Positions 9,031 through 21,349 of a stretch of DNA of 64,000 bases are shown here, in pieces. A program made the translations under genes and the position numbers. The notes under the pieces are model-generated. The model was not told the origin of the DNA. It ran no database searches and saw only the letters and a list, made by a program, of their open reading frames with translations. The number at the start of each line of letters is the position of its first letter. The stretch's first letter is position 1. Source of the DNA: Triatoma infestans (lineage: Eukaryota > Arthropoda > Insecta > Hemiptera > Reduviidae); the NCBI GenBank assembly GCA_011037195.1, contig JAAEAF010003748.1, positions 1 through 64,000 on the forward strand, read 5' to 3'.

Positions 9031-11065
9031 TGTGTCATTTTAAAACGAAAGAGAGAGAGGAACAGAATGAATTAATGAATTTGTAGTCCATGGCAGTAAT
9101 AAAAAAAAATATACAAGTATTTACAATCATGAAAAAAGAAATCATAACTCAAATCAAAGCATAACTCAATCATTTAGAATAAATAATGAAAATTTTCCTT
9201 ATGCTACTTCAGTTTGTAAAAATGTTTACATTTTCAAGTTAAATTATTAATTAAAAAAAATGATTAACATTGATTACTTTTTTGTTTGTTTTTTTTTCGA
9301 ATTATGAGCATTACAAAATATTAATGTTTTAAAAGAAATTATTATCATTGAAAATATTATTTTTTAAAGTAACTAGTTCGTAATATTAACGTGGAAAAAT
9401 AATTGAAAATTTTTAACATTCTAATAATGAAAAAATATATTTAAAGAAATATTTGTGTTTTAAAAGCACATTGAAAATTAACATTGAAAATATTATTTTT
9501 TTAAATTAACTAGTTTGTAATAATTGAAAATTTTTAACATTTTAAAAAGCTTACTCATATCGTAAGAATACTAAAGCTTAATATAATATTCAATAGGGTA
9601 CATTATTTATTATTATATTCTAATAATTAATGATAACATATTTTTAACATATTAATTTATTATATTGATATATTAATGATTTTTTTTTTATATGTATAGT
9701 TCGTAAAATTTTTAACATATTAATTTATTATATTGAAACGTTAGTAATGCACACACACCTGTTTACAATTAATATTTATTTATTACAAAAAATTATGATC
9801 ATCCTTCTAGGAATTATAATTATATTTGTGTGTGTATTATATCATTAATAAAAATATAGGAAAATAGGGATAAAAACAAAGGAATATTAAAAAAAAAATA
9901 AGGTTAGTGAAAAATATTCAACGAGGCGAAGTAATTAGTAAAGAAGAAGATAATAGATAAATATTGAATAGTAATTAATAATAAAGAATGTATGAAGATA
10001 AAAAAAATTATACCAGTGCAGCATTTTAGTCGACGAATTTTGTCAAGTCAATGACGATGTTATGTAAGTCAGTTAATGAACAGTGTCAATATGTGTTATG
10101 TAATTATGTATTCACTAAGTTTTTAGGCCATTTTCTGCCATGCTATTATTATTTTTATTTTGTTAAGGTTTGTGATTTTTTTCTTTTTATTTTCGTCGAT
10201 TTAGATTAATTTTTGATGTAGTCATTGTTATCGTTGTTACCTGTTTTATTTTAATTTATTATTCATATCATGGTAATAGATTTTATAATGATAGCTTAAG
10301 CGAGCAGAAATATAGCTTGCAGAAATAAGGAATTTTTGCGCAATTTTGTGGTAAAGGAGCGATCGCAAAGGTTCTGGGAATGAGCTCATGTGTGTCGGTG
10401 ATGTGCACATAAATATTTAAATTTTCGTTGTCTGCAGATTTCGTAGTATCGTCAGTTAATTGATTGTTGTAATTGTTTGATGTTTCCTGAAAGACCGTGG
10501 GAAGGAGAAGAAATACATTAGTATAATATACTTGAAGATTAAAGAATTCATTTGTTTCCTGCTAAACAAAACATTGGTTGATTTCGGCTTGTCTGTGGGG
10601 TCGTTAGCTTAATTTCTTTGTCTTGAGGGTGTCTTGAAGTTGATTGTTTGGTGTCTGGGAAAAACATCTGTACAGTGAAAGTCACATTGTTCTGTTTCTT
10701 TGACCTAAAATATCTTATAAATTGTTAAATCAATTGTATTTTTACCGCCTTTGAATTTCTGAAACATATGTTAAAGAAATGAGATTGTGCTATACATGGA
10801 TGAATTTGACCTGGAACATTAAAAGAAAGATTTAGGAAAATTCAATAAATTTATATCACCATTGTAATAAAAAAAAATAGAATGTATTATTTATAAAAAT
10901 GTTTGAAGATATCTCTTCGCGATCTGTAAATAAATTGAATGATTAAAATGTTTAAATAATTTGTTGAAATCGTAGACCTGAAATTTTCTCGGCCTCAGGG
11001 TCATGGCATGCGATTTTAATTGAACTCTAATTGTGGGCTTTTTCAGCTTGGTGTACCAATTTTTT
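9031..11065. other. AT-rich DNA without recognisable gene
   Basis: Very AT-rich, with recurrent ATTGAAAATTTTTAACAT and TTTAACATATTAATTTATTATATTG-like short repeats around 9360-9760. No open frame with a recognisable domain. It lies between a gag-side leader (8221-9030) and an integrase C-terminus (11066), so it may include LTR sequence of the same element. Confidence 0.5.
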
Positions 11066-11527
11066 CTAATTGTTATTGAGAGTTATAGAAGCTGTGTGGT
11101 TTGGAAATATTTTATGAATTTGATAAGGGCCATGGAAATTTTTCATGAATTTTCCCGTGGATGTAAATGTTTTCAAATAAACGTGGTCACCTACATTTAG
11201 TTTTTCTTTTGAAACATTTTTATTGTAATATTTTTCTCTTGCTAACTTGGCTTTTTCGTTTTTAATTTCGACCTGTTTCCTAACTCGTTGTATTTTGTCG
11301 TAGAGACATTTAGTGTGTATATTAAAATTTTGTAAATTTTTTTCCTGATAATTCAGAAGCCAGGGAAATTGAAATTTCGTTTCGAAAACAATTCCATGGG
11401 GAGTATAATTTGTTGAAACGTTTTTGGTGGAATTGTGGGCCGCTTTAATTAGTGGTAGATTTTTGGAGACAATTTTACCATGACTTTTACCATACCAGTG
11501 TAATATGGATTTTACTATACAAACCAA
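11066..11527 (-). pseudogene. Integrase C-terminal region of a Ty3/gypsy element
   Basis: A 153-codon minus-strand frame: LPLIKAAHNSTKNVSTNYTPH and GIVFETKF match the region after the integrase Glu, where the target YNT/HxxTGxxP motif lies. A coiled segment follows (KARLAREKYYNKNVS-like), then GDHVYLK and FHGPYQIHKI, the GPY module. The catalytic core upstream is missing. AT-rich like the gag at 6745-8088. Likely the 3' end of pol of the neighbouring AT-rich element or of a tandem relative. Confidence 0.7.
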
Positions 11528-11755
11528 TAAGTTAATTACAAATGTAACATATATAAAATATTTATATACAAATATTTTTATTATTTAATCAATCGATTCT
11601 GAGGATAAATATATTACTTTTTTATCAATACATTTTTTAAACGTCTTAATTTGTAAAAAAAAACAATCATTGCAACCAAGAAGCAATATGCAAAAACTCA
11701 CATTTGGCATAAAATCGTATCCAGAGAAAAAGTCACAGCAGGTAATCAATGTTAT

Positions 11756-12196
11756 TTATTTATTTTTTTCAACACCCATACTCTCTGCAGTACCAGAAAG
11801 AGACGAGTGAAAAACACTCCATGGAGATGGAACCATACTCCATGTGTTAAGGGGATCTAGTGGCAAAGGGCAATGAACCCCAATAATTTTACTATATATA
11901 GTCGAATTTCCCCATATTTTAAATTCTAATATCGGATTTTTCATGACTTTAATGATTGTGACATGTCTACACCAAGAACAGTATCTATTAAAAAGTGAAT
12001 CAACCACTCCCTTATTTTGAACGATTAATAGTTGATGTATTAATTTTAAGGATTTATATCCTTTTTGTTGAACAGGAACTACATGAAAATCATTTAAGGA
12101 GAAATCATCATCAGCTTCTTCTAATTTGTCCTTTGATTTATCTAACTTCGCACTAGGGTTTTCATTCATCTTTACGAACTTGGTTCTTTCCTTCAT
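11756..12196 (-). pseudogene. Unrecognised retroelement protein fragment
   Basis: A 146-codon open frame on the minus strand: Lys/Glu-rich start (KLDKSKDKLEEADDDF), then a Cys/His/Trp-containing middle (NRYCSWCRHV) and a Pro/Ser/Trp-rich end. I do not recognise the family. It sits between a coiled-coil Gag-like frame (12216-12443) and an integrase end (11066-11527), so it is probably part of an internally deleted LTR element. An envelope-like or accessory protein cannot be excluded. Confidence 0.3.
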
Positions 12197-12215
12197 ATCT
12201 GTTTTTGCCCAACTT

Positions 12216-12443
12216 CTATAATTTATTTATTATTTTTTTGTATCTCCTTTTCGTTACTTTAGTTTTCTTTATTTCTTGTTCTTTTACTTTGTTATTTACA
12301 ACTTGAATGTTTTCGCGGTCTTTTTTGCTTACCGCGCTTACATCAGTTTGAGTGTCATGAAATTCATTATTTAAACCATCTAATTTAGTTTCAATAGTCC
12401 CTGTTTTGTAAAAATAGAGGCAATTAGTGATGCAACGATGCAT
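12216..12443 (-). pseudogene. Coiled-coil Gag-like fragment
   Basis: Minus-strand frame of 75 codons dominated by charged heptads (IETKLDGLNNEF, IQVVNNKVKEQEIKK), like the coiled-coil part of the gag at 7391-7925. Located downstream of the primer-binding site at 12620-12637, as gag should be. Confidence 0.4.
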
Positions 12444-12619
12444 TAGTTACATACATTGATCCCACTTAAAGACATATTTCTTATCTTATTCATGCATTAT
12501 TGAATTAGTGACAAAAATCGTAACATTTTTTTTATCATAGATTTAGTTGATAGATCTCTTCTTCAGAATCAATTTTCAAGCATAATCTCGCCAATTCAGT
12601 ATTCACGCAGACTCATCGA

Positions 12620-12637
12620 TCCCTACAAGCGATGCCA
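12620..12637 (-). other. tRNA primer-binding site of a minus-strand LTR element
   Basis: The minus strand reads TGGCATCGCTTGTAGGGA two bases after CATTACA, a plausible LTR end. The same motif with two substitutions occurs at 29898-29915 in front of the BEL/Pao gag, which supports both as primer-binding sites for one tRNA. The LTR would begin at 12640 on the plus strand, but its far end was not found. Confidence 0.5.
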
Positions 12638-12639
12638 TA

Positions 12640-14509
12640 TGTAATGTTAGGTATTGGGGGTAAATTTAATTAATAATTAGTAATTATAATTTATATTTGG
12701 AATCTTCTCTAAAGGGATCTCGTGAGGTCTGTGTTTATACAGAGTTGGAGAGAATGAAACAACAACTAAATAAATAGATTATATATAATTAAAATAAACA
12801 ATATATATCAAAATAAGTAAATATCATAATATTCTGGTATAACAACATAAGTGTCTTGTCATTTGGGAATAATTGCTTCTTATAAAACTTAGATATTATA
12901 TATTTTTGACTTGAAGAAGGTTGGGTTTCTTGGACCAGTATCACTTCTGTAAGTAACATGATTTTTTCTAATGACAGATTTCACTGCTTTTATGGTATAA
13001 ATGTTGAACTGATTCCCCTCCCTAAGGGTCCACCTTCATCCCGGGGAAAGTGAGAAGAGGGAAATTCCCTTTGTCCTAAATAAATGTAATGATAGGGGTA
13101 AGCCAGGTATCTCTGACTGAACGAACTGTTTCTTTTGTGCTTATTAACCTTAAAAAACCGAACTTTATAAACATATACACTGGAAAAATTCCCTACTTTA
13201 CAATTATAAAATATTTAACAAGGATATATTATGATACAATTGATATGTATTAATTCGCCCAAAGATGTACATATTACACTGTAATACTGATATGTTTAAC
13301 TAACACAATTTTTGTTACAGCAACGACGATTTCTATCTAGAAATTAGAATTTTTCAAATATTTGACAATCATTCAGTATAAATTTTTTGATCATGATATA
13401 CGTTTACTAATAATTTATATTTTTTTTTTTACAGATTTAATTGTGAAAAGCATATGCTTGTATTTGTCAATATTCGAATTTGTTTAATATTTTTGTATGA
13501 TAATATTGATGTTTTGTATTGTATTTGACTAATTAATTATTATTTTTTCAGTACGCCTAAAAAGAAAATTGAATAATTTGTATTTGTATCTATATTTTGT
13601 CTATCTTTTGTATTTTAATCTTATATTTGTATAATATTGAATTGTTTTCTTATATTGATAATTTATGTTGAAGGTATCTAGAAAACGCAACATAGTTGAA
13701 GAACTCATAGCTATAGAAACGGCCGAAATAGGTGTCCATACCCCCCATGATGGGTATTTCATCTTTACCTCTTACCTTTAATAATTTTTTCACTGATACT
13801 TGTTGAAATTATTGAGTCCATATCCATAATATTTTTATGTTAGATGTAAGAATTTAAATTTATATAACCACTCTTTTGCAGATCTAAACATCTTCATCAC
13901 CTACAACATTGCATGTGCATGAATGTAATAGCATGTGTATAAATATGGCATGTTAGTTATAATTGCATGTTAGTTGTAAGAATTTAAATTTATGTATGAA
14001 TATAATTATGCATCAATTCCAGATACGCAAGGTTCTACCAAAGGAAAATATCTTCATCTTTTCATAACTTTGCGATCGCACATTCTTGCGCATGCTTACC
14101 TGCTCGCTCATTACACCAAACAAATAAAACTAAACTAAACAAAACATATTTAAAACAAAAAACATTAAAATACTAATGATGAATAGAAAAATTCGCTAGG
14201 TACACTAATATTACCACGACTACACACTGATAACTATCACAATTATAACTTACGATCTAATAGTAAATACGACCACACAAACTAAGAATTATATATCTGC
14301 TTGCAAATGCAGAATGTACAATTGGTTAACAATTGTTATTCCACAAGATTGACACCAACTAACTGCACGTATTTCCAAAGGGAAATTAACAAAACTATTC
14401 AACAAATATGTCTTGCACATATTTGCGAATATATTACATTTATGCACATAAATAAATTTTCACCAATAAATGGCGCACACATACCCCTGCAAAATATCAA
14501 TCACGTACA
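12640..14509. other. AT-rich DNA without recognisable gene
   Basis: No supported coding region. The first part may be an LTR of the minus-strand element. A short GC-rich patch at 13010-13090 contains CCCTAAGGG and CCCGGGG-like palindromes only. Confidence 0.4.
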
Positions 14510-15162
14510 AATTTGCATTCAGGAATGCCTTTTGTAAAGATGGAGCTTCGTCTTTGCCCCCAAAGGAATCCCACCCACACCATCACTGACCCCTTCCGAA
14601 TTCATTCTGCATTATTCCAGAAATATTGCATGTTGGGCAACGCTTCTCAGGCCTTCAGTAAACTTGAAGATGCCTATCTAATGCGTACAAAGCGAAATGA
14701 AACTCATTTGAAAAGAGTAAGTTCTTGCACTCGTTGTCAGTCAGTTGCCGTATTCTCTAGCAAACTCCAAGCGGGCTCTTCAATGTTTTACAGTGAACAG
14801 TGGTACAGATGCTGGTCTCCTAGGCCGTAAATCCATTTCTGAAAGCCTTCTTCTTACGTTCCAGAGCTGACTATAAATCCACGAACCGTAGTGAGTCGTT
14901 GAGCCGTTTCAAGCAGTTGGATATTCGCTTTGCGGAGAGTGTCTATCAATACAAATCGGGCGCCGAGTAGTTCTGTCGTCTTGCCCGACCCGAACTTTGT
15001 CTCCATGTGCATGGACTAGTCTCTCGGTACGTTGGATGGGTCCTCGGTCAGTAGTTCCAGCAATCCTAAAGTTATTGCTGCGTACAGCTGACTCCGCCCA
15101 TTTCTCACTAGAGCAACAGCTGGTGCTACTTTTTCACCAGTAAAACAATAAAAAAAAAAAAA
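14510..15162 (+). other. GC-rich island ending in an A-tract
   Basis: About 600 bases of clearly higher GC than the flanks, ending in ACAATAAAAAAAAAAAAAC at 15146-15163. The composition break plus terminal A-run suggests a retroposed transcript or SINE/LINE tail inserted on the plus strand. Fragmentary frames exist on both strands (105 codons at 14513-14830 plus; a minus frame with KFGSGKTTELLGARFVLID near 14950), but no known protein was recognised. No target duplication was found. Confidence 0.35.
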
Positions 15163-16196
15163 CGCGTTGGAATCACAGATTCATGTTTTTGTGAACTCTT
15201 CTAAACAAAACATTACTAAAAATTTGAAAAAAGAGCTTTTTTGTGACCAACCTCAACATCCATTTTACAACATCAAATACAGCGGTCATAGCGAACATCA
15301 AAACATTGATAAAACTGTTAACATTTTCATGATTTACAAGCAAATAAGGGTTTTTGATCCCAGTTAATATTCTGTAATAATTTTTAAAATAACAGATAAA
15401 ACACGGTATTCAAAACATGGTGAAGTAAAAAATAAACGCACTTTTCAAAGTGACCGTTTTTGTGTGGAGCATTTATATAAAATATAAAATATATATATTA
15501 TTTGAAAAACAGAGCTAATCGATTAGTTTTTTGTCTTAACAAATTTGAATATTTAGCATTAAGATCGGCAATAGCTGTTTAATCGATGAGCTGTTAATGG
15601 GTTTCATTTCTATAAATTCTGTTTTTACGAATTACTATGCCTGTCTACTATTGTAATATTAGTGAAATGGAACGTATGTACTGTTTTTATGTTGAGTGAC
15701 AGCTACAGTCTGTTTGTCTTTACATCGTGTTCAAGTTGTCGAAGCACGTGTGTATTTATTTTCCGAAACATTTTTTAGAAAAATTTTATTTTGGACAGTT
15801 GGGCGGAATCTGTTATCTATTTGTTGTTATCTATTCATATTTACATTGCTGCATTTTCTTTCAACCACCATCACCTAGTAGGTACGTGTATATACTGTTG
15901 TGGGCAACTAAATGATGATTAATTATACCTAACTGGAAGAAAATTTGTTATTTTATTATCATTGTATTTATTGCATCAAGAGAGTCATGTGAGTGTTTCA
16001 TTCCAGAATTTTTAATTAAAAAATATTATTTTAATGAATAATTTATTTGCTTTTAACTACAAAATATTCACTTTAATACAAATGTCTTTTTAAACAGTTT
16101 CTCTTAAATTGTTTAAGAAAATATGCACATTTATTTAATATAATATAGATAATGAATGGAATGGGCAATTAGAGGAAGAGAAATGAATTAATTGGG
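15163..16196. other. No recognisable feature
   Basis: AT-rich. Contains a CACGTG E-box core near 15745 and a run of short open frames without domain signal. Confidence 0.4.
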
Positions 16197-16400
16197 ATGT
16201 GTTTAAATGGTGGTTTGAGTGCGGAGAGGTGGATGTGTCACCTAGCGACCGGCCAGTTGCTGTGTGTAAACAGTTGTTGTGTGCGGACATGCGCACTGGC
16301 TTCCATACTGGTGCTGCACTCTGTCATCTGGCCGCCGCACACTCCTGGCATGTTTTCAGTCTATGTTCTACCCCAGCATAACTCGCACCACCTAAATACC
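16197..16400. promoter_or_regulatory. GC-rich, CACCT-containing island upstream of host exon
   Basis: A 200-base stretch of mixed composition inside AT-rich DNA, about 1 kb before the host exon. It includes GTCACCTAGCGACCGG and CGCACCACCTAAATACC, that is, CACCT elements such as ZEB-family proteins bind. It does not match any repeat family noted in this window. Could be a promoter, 5' exon or conserved enhancer. No direct evidence of function. Confidence 0.25.
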
Positions 16401-17358
16401 TTAGTTTTCTCTTCTCTCTTTCTCTCTCTCTTTTTCTCTCTTTGTGTCTGTCCCATCCCTCTTCCCTCCCCCCCACTATTTTATACACACACTGGCCTCC
16501 CTTCTATCATCATCCTTTAAGATAACCTGCTGTTTTAAAGTTTTTTTCCATACACTACTGTTTTTTAGTGCTGTCAGATAGTCTTGAAATTACTTTAGAT
16601 TTTCCCTTAGTTGTCAGTTACTAAATAGAAATATTTGATTACTCCGTCAATAGTGTAACCGTCAAATCGCCAGCCTCCAACAGACTACAACAATATTCCT
16701 GTACAAACCTCCTTATGTTGCTACTTCATTCGTCCAGCAAACGAAACGTTTTGTTATTTTTATTGAAGTTCGGTAACTGTTTGAAGTTCATCGGTTCACC
16801 GCCACTCCTCATAATCTGTTCAACTTATCACCAATGTATCTTTTTAAAAATAACACATAGACATACACAAAAAGAAGAAATCAAATGTGAAAAATAATAT
16901 ATTACTAAGTTGCGTCACACCAACTATAAAAAGAAGAAATTTGACAAGTCTGTTTTATATAAAGTGAAGTAGAGGCCTAAATTATTAATATAGAAATAAA
17001 TACAAACAAAAGAAAGGAAAACTGAAAATTTTGAAGAGTTAAACAGAAACTTGGTTTAATTGAAATTCCAATAAACGTCCATGGTGTATTTTTCTAAAAG
17101 CGTATTTTTCTACATAGCACTGTTTGGTATTTTTTAACGGACCTATTGAGAAATTTATATAGTTGTTAGACAAAGATAGAAATAACTATTGAGAACGATA
17201 GTGTTTTGTGCGTAGTTATTTTTTTTTTTAATTTAGTTTCCTATTATAAACAAGTATATTTTAGTTATTATTTTTGGTTCCTCTAGTTTTGTTTTTGCTT
17301 TGGTGAAATGTATTGAGGAACAAGTTAATGGGTGATTGTGTATCGTGGTTTTAGCGAT
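16401..17358. other. Pyrimidine tract and putative 5' UTR/intron
   Basis: A TTCTCTC pyrimidine-rich run at 16410-16470, then AT-rich DNA. Possible 3' splice sites upstream of the host exon are TTTTTTTAATTTAG ending about 17236 and TTCCTCTAG ending about 17286. An in-frame TAA at 17326-17328 precedes the ATG by 33 bases. Confidence 0.3.
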
Positions 17359-17425
17359 ATGGCAACGTCCGACATATCTTCCGGAAGTGGCAGGAGAAAG
17401 CAGGCAAAACCTCAGCGCAAAAATG
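17359..17425 (+). CDS. First coding exon of a NuRD-recruiting zinc-finger regulator (ZEB/zfh-1- or SALL-like)
   Basis: ATG 17359 opens 22 codons plus one base, then GTGAGT, a near-perfect 5' splice site (exon phase 1). The start is supported by an in-frame stop 33 bases upstream. The peptide begins MATSDISSGSG and ends in RRKQAKPQRKN. RRKQ-(A/S/G)-(K/N)-P is the N-terminal motif of SALL, BCL11, FOG (ZFPM) and ZEB proteins, which recruit the NuRD histone deacetylase complex. In ZEB proteins the motif lies about eight residues in, is followed by R-(N/K)-N and ends near the first exon boundary, which fits best here. SALL, BCL11 and FOG put the motif right after Met-Ser. The remaining exons, with zinc fingers, are not seen in this window and may lie beyond a large intron. 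Confidence 0.6.
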
Positions 17426-17782
17426 GTGAGTTGATTTTCTTATTTATGTTTACAAATAATAATATGTAAATAGTTTACGAGTATTTGTAAACATTTTAGT
17501 GTGATGGATTGAATTAAATAAATTAAAGAAATGAATGTTTTTTAAATTTCTGGTGTTTACTGGCAAGCTGTGACGTTTTATGACAAACCTTGTCACTTAT
17601 CGTTCATCACTCGTATCATTGAATTTTTAATTTATCGTTAGTATTGTATTTTAAATCAATTCATTAATAATATAATGCTCAGCAACTTTCTCTTACTGCA
17701 GTTTCCACACATTTCTAAATGAGGAATTTTCTCCAAACTTCCACTATGACTAAATATTTAGTCGCTTTCAATAATATAGTTT
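17426..17782. other. Start of putative intron
   Basis: AT-rich, with no repeat or frame recognised. Follows the GTGAGT donor. Confidence 0.35.
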
Positions 17783-18013
17783 GAGCATTGTACAGAAATA
17801 ACACCAGAGAGTGGCGTGGCATCCCTGCTCTCTTTCAACATCCCTCCCCCCCCCAGAATTCACTTTTTTCGGGAAAATTTTTAAACAAAAGTGGTAGACT
17901 TAAATTAATAGAGTAAACAAACCTCTGAAATCTTCATCGAGAAGATCAAGGAAAATAAGAAAGGACATCCAGGCAATTCGCGATTCTGGTCAACCAATTT
18001 CAAATTCCAAATT
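17783..18013 (+). repeat. Dispersed repeat A (copy shared with 22027-22267)
   Basis: This segment (GAGCATTGTACAGAAA to GGTCAACCAATTTCAA) is the reverse complement of 22027-22267, where it interrupts a mariner transposon. It contains the internal phrase of repeat A (GAATTCAC...CGGGAAAATTTTTAAAC). Confidence 0.8.
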
Positions 18014-18225
18014 TTACCATTTTATAGTAGAATGTTTGTGCAGTACACTGAGAGATTGCAGTTGAGAGGACGCCTACTATCACCTCATTGCTCAAAGTTT
18101 CATTTTCCATTGAAAATATTTCAAATAGTAGACCTGCATTTCTGTAACATGCAAACACAAAGTTTAAAGAAAACCAACGTGATTTTATTTACGAGAAAAT
18201 CGCAAAAAACTAAAAAATTTATTTA

Positions 18226-18500
18226 GCCAAGTGGTATTTCCAGTGGAGGAATTTTGCCCGATTTCAGCCGGTTTCCTGGTGATATGCGAATGGAATAGCA
18301 GGTTTGTGCTTTCTGCGATTTTTTGTTTTGGGGATGTACTATCAACATATGTTTACACAAACACATACGCTCAGAAACGTACACATTTATACCTAGACCA
18401 ATTTCAAAACCACGAGACCTGAAAACATGTATTTCATGTACATACGAGTATAAATTTCGACCATTTCGAAAGATCCTGCGTGGTAACACAAAATAATAAT
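18226..18500 (+). repeat. Dispersed repeat A fragment
   Basis: Shares the order 'GTGGTATTTCC, GGAGGAATTTTG, TTTCTGCGATTTTT, hydrophobic TG-rich spacer' with the fuller copy at 56142-56829. Plus orientation. Diverged. Confidence 0.55.
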
Positions 18501-20819
18501 AATAAGTAAAATATGTATCTTTCTGCGAAATAAATTTTACAGTAACTAGAGGTAATGAATGTAAATAGATAGTAATGATTGTAATGAAATGTGTAAAGAG
18601 GATATTGAAATAAAACAAAAGTAGCCCATCTTGGTTCCGACAGATTGAGAAATTCCAAAATAATAATTGCGTTCTTTGCTAATGTATTAATTTGAAGAAG
18701 CATGAGATTTCCTGTGTAGGCTTTGCTGTAGAATTTGGCCAGACCGATCGTTAAAGAGTCCTTCGTCGGATAAAATAGTTTGCGATTCTTCTCCAATCTT
18801 AGGACCTTCATAGTTCTGCTTTATTCAACAAAACTACATATATATAAAACAAGCAGTGTCGCGTGCCCATTTATGTTGGTACACTGCTGTATAAGCAGTT
18901 GCTCAGTAACTGCTAAAATACGCCTAGAAATTGAAAAATAACTGGAAATGTCTCCAGTTATCAGTACGTGGAACTTTGTGAGGATTTGTGGAGAAGGATG
19001 AAGCTTAATTTCACAGCACACTTGCGAAACTAAACACGAGCTTTAGTTGTTATCTAAAGTAAAAAAAAGAAGTAAAGATTATAAGTGCAGATTAAATTTT
19101 AAAACGTTAAATCTTATAAGTTCTCTGCAAATGTAACTAACTTATAATCTTAATTGGCTGCTTATAGTTTTTTCCAATCAAATTGACTTTTAAAAAAAGT
19201 TAAACTTTCTTTCATTCAAAATCATATTTTATCCAATGATTATGAATAAAAATGTTTAATCTAGTTCAAGTTTTAATTTGATTGAAACGATTTAATTGGG
19301 CGGAGAAATGTTAATAAAGGTTTATTTGGTCGAATAAGATATTATTTGGTTGAAAGAAGACTTAAGTTGAATGAAGAATGCTTTAAAATATTGAATAACA
19401 AGCTGTGGCACTAAGCTAATTTTGTGCTGTGATCGAAGCGCACACCCTGAGACCCTTTTCACCGTTTAAACCTGAAAGAAGTTATGAATCAACTAATGTA
19501 ATTCATGTTTAATGGTTCCAAGGTCCCAATTTCGTTCAGGCAGCTACGTTATACCGCTTCTATTTAGCATAAAAACTTCATTTCTTCTTTAAAATTGGCA
19601 CAGTGAATATATTTTCAGCAATCACTTGAAGCAACTCAGTGAATAAGGAAATGTTTGACAGAAATAATATATATATATATATATAGTGATTCCGGAGGTG
19701 TGCCGCATCCTATATATATATATTGGTATCCCATACTCTCCTGTTAATAACATTTCAACGGTGAACAAAAAAGTTATAGTATTCTAACAATTAATTAGTA
19801 AAGAGATTTAAAACTGAGTTCATATGCAAAGACAAATAGGAAGAAATCTGCAGTTGAGGAACTAAATGTGAAAGATATAGTATATTCTTCTATGTCTACA
19901 TTTGGAAGTAGTATGATTGGCAATCTGATGGTAGAATGGATCTGAGTATAATATGGAAAGAAGATTCAGCAGCTGGCTTTGTATGGAAATGCGCACCGGA
20001 ATTGTGACTAATTTTTATTTTATTGGCCAATTTTTAGTACGTCTTGAGAGTGTAAGTGGCTTGTCTAAGGACGTGCTTGCTGTAACATCAATATTCTTAT
20101 GTCAGTCATAAGGTGAGAGCTTCGTCACATTCCAACTTCTTTTGTACTTTTTGGCAGGTCGAACATTACATATTTAAAAATAAGTCCTGCGTTGACATAT
20201 TTGACATAAAAAGCACGATGATTTCTTAAAAATGAAATTTATATTTCTCATTGTGGAGAAGACTAGTGAACAGCGTGCCATCACTAGAACTAGCCGGCCG
20301 GCGCAGAGAATGAAGAAAGAAAATTTCCTGTACCTGTTGGGGACAGTGCAACATGATTCGTGCAACAGCTTAATCTGCTATGGAGTGGGTGTGCTATGGC
20401 TCCTATGTATGAATTATATTCTTTCTTAAAATAATTCAAAGTTTATACTTTTTCATACTATACAATTTTCAAAATGAGTTTTTCACCTGAAATATATGTT
20501 TCAATTTTTTCACAACGCATGGGCTGAGATACGTGTGTGTGTGAACAACAGTTCTGAATAACGAAAAGACGTAGAAAGCTCAAACTTGATATCAGAAACC
20601 ACATCTGATACTGCATATCACTCGGTCTTAAAACTTAATACGATTCTTGAAATTCGAATTAATACGAAACTCATATTAATTTTGTCTAGAAAAATGCTCC
20701 AGTCAAAATGTTTGGTTTACAGCTATGCAGTTTGCATTCCAAGTTTAAATTAAATGATTATAGAGTACCCAAGATATTCCAAACATCTCAGAAACCAATT
20801 CTCTAATATCGCATTTCCG
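18501..20819. other. No recognisable gene; simple repeats
   Basis: AT-rich. Two (TA)n tracts at 19666-19684 and 19712-19723 bracket a short GC-rich segment (GATTCCGGAGGTGTGCCGC). No coding signal. Confidence 0.4.
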
Positions 20820-21187
20820 GTTAACGATTTTCTCCAAATTTGGTAATGTATTTAATATTATTTGGGTATTGTATAACTGTAGCATTGCATTGAAGTGGTA
20901 CCTTAGAGGAAAGCTTAACGTTGCATCTCCTCCAAAACTCAATTTTTTCTGGAAAAATGTTTCTAATAAAAATTATAGGCCTTTGTACGTGTTGTGTAAA
21001 GAGATATTGAAAGAAAAAATTCAGACCTGTTGTCGAAAAAACGGCGAAAATGAAAAACACACATTATAACGTCCGGATTACGGATTTTGTCCGAAATCTT
21101 CATGTCGGATGCGATGGTGGTACCTAAACGAAATATCAAGTTGAGTATTCTGCGATTTTTCATTATTGAAAATCTGATAAATATATG
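20820..21187 (+). repeat. Dispersed repeat A copy, interrupted by mariner
   Basis: Contains the family phrases in order: GTATAACTGTAGCATTGC, GGTACCTTAGAGGAAAGC, CTGGAAAAATGTTTC, ACCTAAACGAAATATCAAG and TTCTGCGATTTTTC. The mariner at 21188 begins about 20 bases after the last phrase. Confidence 0.65.
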
Positions 21188-21349
21188 CGAGAGTCATTCA
21201 GTAAGTAACGAGACAAATCGGTGTTGCTCAAAAACGGTTGGTTTACTGAATAAAGTTTCAGTGCGTCAAGTTGGCATGCTTGTAGTTAGTTTCTCATCAG
21301 CTGTTCGTGAGTATTTGGTAAACATAACCTCAGTTGTATTCAGTTAACA

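Noticed and set aside
11756..12196. Retroviral-type envelope on the minus strand
   Set aside because: No signal peptide, membrane anchor or cleavage motif seen. Left as an unrecognised fragment.
16197..16520. 107-codon plus frame as a host gene
   Set aside because: Pyrimidine-tract-derived Leu/Ser/Phe-rich tail and no splice or domain support.
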